Assembly (NCBI GenBank): GCA_025361105.1
Contig: JANYAW010000208.1
Location: 1 to 10,066, forward strand
Direction of reading: 5' to 3'
DNA: 10,066 bases
DNA from: Rhodocyclaceae bacterium
GTDB lineage: Bacteria > Pseudomonadota > Gammaproteobacteria > Burkholderiales > Rhodocyclaceae
Shown: piece after piece, positions 6,176 to 10,066 of the stretch
Numbering within the stretch: the first letter of the stretch is position 1
Layout: each line of letters opens with the position of its first letter
The notes under the pieces: generated by a model
What the model saw: the letters and a program-made list of their open reading frames with translations, nothing else
What the model was told of the DNA's origin: nothing
Databases searched by the model: none
Program-made: the position numbers and the translations under genes

Positions 6176-7236
6176 TGGATCAATTGTCGGATTTGACTGG
6201 TCGCAAAGTTATTGTTCACGACATGTGCTTGCGCGATGGCATGCATGCGAAGCGGGAGCAAATGTCCATCGCGCAAATGGTGACGATCGCCACAGCGCTT
6301 GATGATGCTGGCGTGCCGTTGATTCAAGTCACGCATGGCGCAGGCATGGGTGGAAACTCCTTGCAGCATGGTTTCGCGCCGCACAGCAATGAAGAATATT
6401 TGTCAGCCGTAGTGCCAAAGCTCAAACAAGCCAAAGTGTCGGTGTTGCTCATCCCCGGCCTGGGCACAATGCGTGAGTTGCAGTCAGCCTACGATTGTGG
6501 CGCGCGCAGCGTGCATGTCGCCACGCACTGCACCGAAGCCGACACCTCACCTCAGCACATCGCCTATGCACGCAAATTGGGTATGGACACCACTGGCTTT
6601 TTGATGATGGCGCACCTCAATAACCCCGAGGAATTAGCCAAACAGGGCAAGCTGATGGAGTCTTACGGTGCGCAAACAATTTACATTACCGACTCGGCCG
6701 GTTACATGTTGCCAGCCGATGTGAAGTCGCGCGTGGCGGCCTTGCGCGAATTACTTAAAACCGAAACAGAAATTGGATTTCACGGCCACCACAACATGGG
6801 TATGGGCATCGCCAATTCCATCGCCGCGATTGAAGAAGGTGCGAGCCGAATTGATGCATCAGTCGCCGGACTTGGGGCTGGCGCAGGCAATACACCACTG
6901 GAAGTTTTTGTTGCCGTTTGCGCGCGCATGGGCATCGAAACAGGTTGCGATTTGTTCAAGCTGATGGACATGGCAGAAGACATCATCGTGCCGCTGATGG
7001 ATCACATGGTGCGCGTCGACCGCGCTTCCCTTACGCTGGGCTATGCCGGTGTTTATTCAACATTTTTGCTGCATGCAAAAAATGCATCGTTGCGATTTGG
7101 TGTGCCGACGCGCGACATATTGGTGGAGCTGGGACGCAGAAAAATGATCGGCGGACAAGAAGACATGATCGTCGACACCGCGATGACCATGGCAAAGGAA
7201 CGTGGTTTGCTAAAAGCCGTGACCGCATCAAGTTGA
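6172..7236 (+). CDS. dmpG: 4-hydroxy-2-oxovalerate aldolase
   Basis: This divalent-metal-dependent (typically Mn2+) class II aldolase of the DRE-TIM family cleaves 4-hydroxy-2-oxovalerate to pyruvate and acetaldehyde and passes the aldehyde to the acylating dehydrogenase. The product is 354 aa. All known active-site positions of DmpG are found with a constant offset of +4: Arg21, Asp22 and His25 in CLRDGMH, metal ligands His204 and His206 in FHGHHNMG, and Tyr295 in GYAGVYSTF. The C-terminal part holds the DmpG communication domain (DILVELGRRKMIGGQEDMI). Two consecutive ATG codons (6172 and 6175) are possible starts. The first gives the ATGA overlap with the dehydrogenase stop. The SDR gene follows after 14 bp. 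Confidence 0.95.
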   Translation: MMDQLSDLTGRKVIVHDMCLRDGMHAKREQMSIAQMVTIATALDDAGVPLIQVTHGAGMGGNSLQHGFAPHSNEEYLSAVVPKLKQAKVSVLLIPGLGTMRELQSAYDCGARSVHVATHCTEADTSPQHIAYARKLGMDTTGFLMMAHLNNPEELAKQGKLMESYGAQTIYITDSAGYMLPADVKSRVAALRELLKTETEIGFHGHHNMGMGIANSIAAIEEGASRIDASVAGLGAGAGNTPLEVFVAVCARMGIETGCDLFKLMDMAEDIIVPLMDHMVRVDRASLTLGYAGVYSTFLLHAKNASLRFGVPTRDILVELGRRKMIGGQEDMIVDTAMTMAKERGLLKAVTASS

Positions 7237-7250
7237 CAGGGGTTTGAGCG

Positions 7251-8000
7251 ATGGATAAAGAATGGGTAGTAATCGTCGGTGCAACAGGATCGTTTGGCAA
7301 AGTCATGGTCGAACGGTTGAGTCGTTGCGGTTTGGGCATTGTGGCTATCGCCCGCAGTGCGGCAGCGCTCAACGCTTTGGTTGCCAGCAAGCCAGACCTC
7401 GTGCCTTGCATTGCCGACATCAGCGATGACGCATCAATAGAAATCATTCGCGCAGCTTTACCCGGTACGGTGCGCATGGCAGTGCATGGGCCAGGGGTGA
7501 GTGTGGCGGGCGGCGTGGTGAACGTCGATACGCGCGCACTGGTTGATTCGGTAAATATCAAAGTGGGCGGCCTGCTGCGTCTGGTGCGGGCAGTTGATAA
7601 GCGACTAGTCAAAGATTCACGCATTGTGGCGATTGGCGGGCACTATGGCTTTGAACCGACGGCCTACGCGGCAGCGGCAGGCGTTGCGAATGCGGCACTG
7701 GTGAATCTGGTCAGGCAACTCTCGCTGGCATATGGCGCACGTGGAATTACCGCGCATCTGATTGCACCTGGCCCAGCCGATACCGATCGTTTGCGCCGCG
7801 TGGCCGCAGATCGTGCGCGCATGAACGAGACGAAGGTGGAAGCTGTGCTTGATGCCATGAAGGCCGAATCTTCGCTCGGCGTATTTACTGAACCAAACCA
7901 AGTTGCATGGGCACTTGAAATTTTGCTCGCGCCGGAAGCCTCGGCAATGACTGGTTCATCGTTGATGCTGGATGCCGGACGCCGACGCGGACTGCCTTGA
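7251..8000 (+). CDS. SDR-fold protein with incomplete catalytic site
   Basis: The 249-aa product has the length and Rossmann layout of the short-chain dehydrogenase/reductase family. A nucleotide-binding loop GATGSFG is at 10-16, an SDR-type Asn102 in SVNIKVGGL, the Tyr139 region, and the PG motif IAPGPADTDR at 171-180, ending in a typical MTGSSLMLDAG strand. The catalytic set is broken: the usual YxxxK is YAAAA, with Ala143 in place of Lys, and the usual ISS serine is replaced by Gly-Gly (129-130). NNAG is HGPG. It may bind NAD(P) without normal SDR chemistry, use another mechanism, or play a structural role. It begins 14 bp after the aldolase stop behind an AGGGG-type site and is followed after 10 bp by the fused tautomerase, so it is part of the operon. 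No symbol can be assigned and the substrate is unknown. Confidence 0.85.
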   Translation: MDKEWVVIVGATGSFGKVMVERLSRCGLGIVAIARSAAALNALVASKPDLVPCIADISDDASIEIIRAALPGTVRMAVHGPGVSVAGGVVNVDTRALVDSVNIKVGGLLRLVRAVDKRLVKDSRIVAIGGHYGFEPTAYAAAAGVANAALVNLVRQLSLAYGARGITAHLIAPGPADTDRLRRVAADRARMNETKVEAVLDAMKAESSLGVFTEPNQVAWALEILLAPEASAMTGSSLMLDAGRRRGLP

Positions 8001-8008
8001 AAGGAAAG
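8001..8008 (+). promoter_or_regulatory. Ribosome binding site of the fused tautomerase gene
   Basis: AAGGAAAG directly after the SDR stop codon lies 2 to 9 bases before the ATG at 8011. It supports the Met-Pro start there over the longer frame from 7972, which would bury the catalytic proline. Confidence 0.6.
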
Positions 8009-8010
8009 CT

Positions 8011-8436
8011 ATGCCGATCCTGAATTTTCATTTGGTTAGCAGCCAATACTCCAACGACCAAATCGAACGCTTGTTGTTGCGCTCGAGTCAATTTTTTGCC
8101 GAAGTTCTCAGCAGCCCAATAGATCGTGTGCGTGTTTTCATCACCGATCACTCACCGCAACATGCTTGTGTCGGCGGCAAAATCGTCAGTCAATCCGGTT
8201 CAGCCGCGCCGTATTTCACTTTCATTGTGCTGCGCGGAAGATCACTTGAAGATCGTCACCGACTGCTCGCTGGCTTCACTGATTTGATCGTCGAGATTCT
8301 CGGCTGTCCAAGAGAACTGATACGCGGTGGGGTCACGCCAATAGAACCTGAAGACTGGAGCATCGGCGGAAAACCTGCGAGCAATTTACGCCAGGCGGAA
8401 ATTGACGCACGGAGACTGGCGGCAGCGAAAGACTAA
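8011..8436 (+). CDS. Fused (double-domain) tautomerase-superfamily protein
   Basis: The 141-aa product reads as two 4-oxalocrotonate-tautomerase-like beta-alpha-beta units in tandem. Unit 1 (about residues 2-62) starts Met-Pro, so Pro becomes the N-terminal base, and has DRVRVFITD with Arg41. The position of the tautomerase Arg11 is Gln12. Unit 2 (about 67-123) starts APYFTFIVLRGRS and keeps the missing pieces: Arg77 in GRS, Arg105 in RELIRGGV and an aromatic Trp116 before SIGGKPAS. The active site therefore looks split between a proline-bearing half and an arginine-bearing half. Fused members of this superfamily include tautomerases and the dehalogenase cis-CaaD. The reaction here is unknown; isomerising or hydrating a 2-hydroxymuconate-like dienol is plausible. 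It is the last plus-strand gene and converges with the minus-strand hydratase gene 19 bp away. Confidence 0.82.
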   Translation: MPILNFHLVSSQYSNDQIERLLLRSSQFFAEVLSSPIDRVRVFITDHSPQHACVGGKIVSQSGSAAPYFTFIVLRGRSLEDRHRLLAGFTDLIVEILGCPRELIRGGVTPIEPEDWSIGGKPASNLRQAEIDARRLAAAKD

Positions 8437-8455
8437 GGCTCAGCTACCCTATCGG

Positions 8456-9232
8456 CTATTGAAAGCAGGCTTTAACTGTGCCAAGCTCAGCGTACTCCGC
8501 TACTATCGTTTGTCCAGATTGTGCTGGGTAAGCACGGGTCAACCCACCTGTCAAAATTACCGATCCAGCAGTTATTTTTTCACCCCGTGCTGCAAGGGTG
8601 TTGGCTAACCATGCGAGTGCAATAAGCGGGTCGCCCATCGCATTCGCGCCGATACCTTGATCAAGTGTTTTTCCGCCAGACCACAACAACACACCGATCA
8701 ACCGCAAATCCATTAGGGCTGCCATGCGACGCGGTGAACCAGTGATGAAACGAGCACTTGAACTGTTATCGCTGATGTTGTCGACGGCCTTGAAGATATA
8801 GTCGTGATAGCGCGTATCGACAACCTCTAACGCAGGCATTGCGGCGTCGACATAGAAGAAAATACTGTCACGCGAATGCCCACCGTCGCAAATATCTTTA
8901 CCGACGAGCAGCGCGATTTCCGGTTCGACCAAGGGGTGAATGAGCGTTGTCATATCGACACAGCCCGACACTTCGTCGATACGTAGATTTTCGGTGAGAA
9001 CGCCAAAGTTTGGCCGCGCAATATTCATTTGCGCGCGCATCGCTGCGCTGGTGTAACCTAATTTGTAGCCCACCACAGCAGCGCCACGGAGTGCGATGCC
9101 TTTTGCCTGGACTGCATAAGCTGAGGCTTCGTCAAGCGCTTCAAAACTATCCGACAGCCTTACTATCGTTACGCGACTTTTTTCCGCTGCGTGTAGCGCG
9201 AGTGCACATTGTTCGATAGTTGAATTGTCCAT
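8456..9232 (-). CDS. Third hydratase/decarboxylase-family protein (2-keto-4-pentenoate hydratase-like)
   Basis: The 258-aa product belongs to the same fumarylacetoacetase-like family as the hydratase and decarboxylase of this cluster but is clearly diverged from both. Seen are VVGYKLGYTSAAM (Lys57 at the family lysine), PNFGVLTENL, the metal-site residues Glu103 and Glu105 in LVEPEIALL and Glu136 in ALEVVDTRY, DNSSSARF, and the C-terminal LAWLANTLAARGE and LTGGLTRAYP. The LTGG(L/I)T segment resembles decarboxylases, whereas PNFG resembles hydratases, so the specific reaction is open. It is on the opposite strand, convergent with the main operon (19-bp gap without an evident terminator). Its start at 9232 has an AAAGGTGG-like site about 11-18 bases upstream on the minus strand. 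It is probably regulated separately and may handle a variant ring-cleavage intermediate. Confidence 0.85.
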   Translation of the reverse strand: MDNSTIEQCALALHAAEKSRVTIVRLSDSFEALDEASAYAVQAKGIALRGAAVVGYKLGYTSAAMRAQMNIARPNFGVLTENLRIDEVSGCVDMTTLIHPLVEPEIALLVGKDICDGGHSRDSIFFYVDAAMPALEVVDTRYHDYIFKAVDNISDNSSSARFITGSPRRMAALMDLRLIGVLLWSGGKTLDQGIGANAMGDPLIALAWLANTLAARGEKITAGSVILTGGLTRAYPAQSGQTIVAEYAELGTVKACFQ

Positions 9233-9347
9233 GATTTACGACACCACCTTTCGTGTATTTTGAGGTGAATTAATTTTTGTAAGTGACAATCGAATCCGAT
9301 AGTCCGTACTGTTCGTAGCATTGATCTTATGTCGGCATAGATTCGCC

Positions 9348-9367
9348 AGTTGGTGCTGATACCACGC
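9348..9367 (-). repeat. 20-bp intergenic motif, copy 3
   Basis: On the minus strand this reads GCGTG, GTAT, CAGCACCAACT. It has the same orientation as copy 1, and the two share an exact 19-base block (9340-9358 with 1627-1645) plus a looser match beyond it towards an AAAGCC sequence. It lies about 115-135 bp upstream of the minus-strand hydratase start and downstream of the DUF1329 terminator. The rest of the gap from 9233 to 9339 is AT-rich and shows no clear promoter. Confidence 0.6.
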
Positions 9368-9392
9368 CGTGTTTGACAAAGCCGAAGAAATG

Positions 9393-9420
9393 AAAAAAAA
9401 CGGGAAGCCGAAGCTTCCCG
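9393..9420 (-). terminator. Intrinsic terminator of the right-hand DUF1329 gene
   Basis: Read on the minus strand, a perfect 8-bp stem CGGGAAGC / GCTTCCCG closes the loop TTCG and is followed immediately by eight T residues. A C(UUCG)G tetraloop is unusually stable, making this a strong rho-independent terminator. It lies 43 bases after the DUF1329 stop codon and separates that gene from the hydratase gene downstream on the same strand. Confidence 0.93.
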
Positions 9421-9463
9421 TTGGAAAAACTGCCGATCATGACCGACAGTCCAGAGGATAAAA

Positions 9464-10066
9464 CTAATCGCCACCGCGCATGTTTTGCACCTGGAATAAT
9501 CCGGGTGGATTTTGTTTGTAATCCACTTGACCTTTGAAATGACCTGTTGTGCAGTGTTTAGCTTGGAGGTCAATCATTTGGAATGCGTCGTCGATACCGA
9601 TGCCTGAGCCCTTATTCATTGGCAGATGACTATCAGCGTGTGATTTACCTACTGACCACGCCTTCCACAAGTCACCCTTGCGGTCATAAATTTCTGCAGC
9701 ACCGTTCAAGTTTTGGAGCTGGCTGTCCATGTAGAAGACACGTTTGGAGATAGGGTGATTAGGATCCACAGGCGCCGCTTCAAGGACATAGACACGACGC
9801 AGTTGCCATGCGCCATCGAAGAAGCAACTGCCTTGACCGCCGAAATTGATGTACTTGTAGCCGTCCGATTCAGCTGGCATGTCGGTTGCAAGTTTCAAAT
9901 CATTGTGATTCCACATGGGGAGCAGAACATTCTTGGTACCTTTGTAGGTCCATTTCATGTCCGAAACGCGGCCGTTGTAGCCTTCAAAGTCTTCGATCAT
10001 CAAGTCTGCGCCGAGGAAAGAATCGGTCGCCTGCCCTGTGGCTAAGCGACGCACGCGACGTTGGAA
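9464..10066 (-). CDS. DUF1329 family protein, C-terminal part
   Basis: The frame is open to the right edge, so the N-terminus lies outside the window; 200 residues are present. It aligns end to end with the last 198 residues of the DUF1329 protein at the left end: by eye 38 of the first 50 aligned residues are identical, starting at FQRRVRRLA. It shares the MIEDFEGYN and EIYDRKGDLWK blocks and the terminal FQVQNMRGGD. The visible portion contains exactly two cysteines, in GQGSCF and AKHCTT, at the same positions as Cys313 and Cys403 of the left copy. The GTG codon at 10054 is internal, not a start, because homology continues upstream of it. The gene is closed by a strong UUCG-loop terminator. 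As with the left copy, an exported envelope role is inferred from the family; no signal peptide can be checked here. Confidence 0.9.
   Translation of the reverse strand, partial: FQRRVRRLATGQATDSFLGADLMIEDFEGYNGRVSDMKWTYKGTKNVLLPMWNHNDLKLATDMPAESDGYKYINFGGQGSCFFDGAWQLRRVYVLEAAPVDPNHPISKRVFYMDSQLQNLNGAAEIYDRKGDLWKAWSVGKSHADSHLPMNKGSGIGIDDAFQMIDLQAKHCTTGHFKGQVDYKQNPPGLFQVQNMRGGD

Noticed and set aside
7031..7624. Minus-strand open frame of 197 codons spanning the aldolase end and SDR start
   Set aside because: It is antisense to two well-supported genes and its low-complexity composition is typical of a shadow frame.

Overview
The window carries most of the lower meta-cleavage pathway for catechol-type aromatics, from a Gram-negative bacterium. 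A proteobacterium is likely, and a betaproteobacterium is my best guess. The basis is the Dmp/Xyl-type enzyme set, strong AAGGAG-type ribosome binding sites, ATGA stop/start overlaps, exported DUF1329 proteins, and a REP-like intergenic element of the ATTCCCGC...GCGGGAAT type that is common in beta- and gammaproteobacteria. Base composition looks moderate. I cannot name a genus.

Layout. (1) 1-1510, plus strand: the 3' end of a single-domain VOC/glyoxalase-fold gene, overlapping by 4 bp a complete DUF1329 gene with a signal peptide. (2) 1511-1682: a gap with two competing inverted repeats and one copy of a 20-bp motif. (3) 1683-4982, plus strand, tightly packed: 2-hydroxymuconic semialdehyde dehydrogenase, 2-oxopent-4-enoate hydratase, 4-oxalocrotonate decarboxylase, 4-oxalocrotonate tautomerase. 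(4) 4983-5248: a gap with a second copy of the 20-bp motif and a REP-like inverted pair. (5) 5249-8436, plus strand: acylating acetaldehyde dehydrogenase, 4-hydroxy-2-oxovalerate aldolase, an SDR-fold protein lacking two catalytic residues, and a double-length (fused) tautomerase. (6) 8456-9232, minus strand: a third hydratase/decarboxylase-family gene, convergent with the main operon. (7) 9233-9463: a gap with the third copy of the 20-bp motif and an intrinsic terminator with a UUCG loop. (8) 9464-10066, minus strand: the 3' part of a second DUF1329 gene, closely similar to the first.

How the genes work together. A catechol is opened by an extradiol dioxygenase that is not in this window. 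The resulting 2-hydroxymuconic semialdehyde is oxidised by the dehydrogenase, isomerised by the tautomerase and decarboxylated to 2-hydroxypenta-2,4-dienoate. This is hydrated to 4-hydroxy-2-oxovalerate, cleaved to pyruvate and acetaldehyde, and the acetaldehyde is converted to acetyl-CoA. No 2-hydroxymuconic semialdehyde hydrolase is visible, so only the oxalocrotonate branch is shown here. Catalytic residues of the six core enzymes sit at the family positions.

The core pathway is well known. The less ordinary parts are the add-on set (catalytically depleted SDR, fused tautomerase, third hydratase-family paralogue), the two inward-facing DUF1329 genes bracketing the cluster, and the 20-bp motif found once in each of the three larger intergenic gaps. 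No RNA genes, transposases, CRISPR arrays or integration sites were seen.
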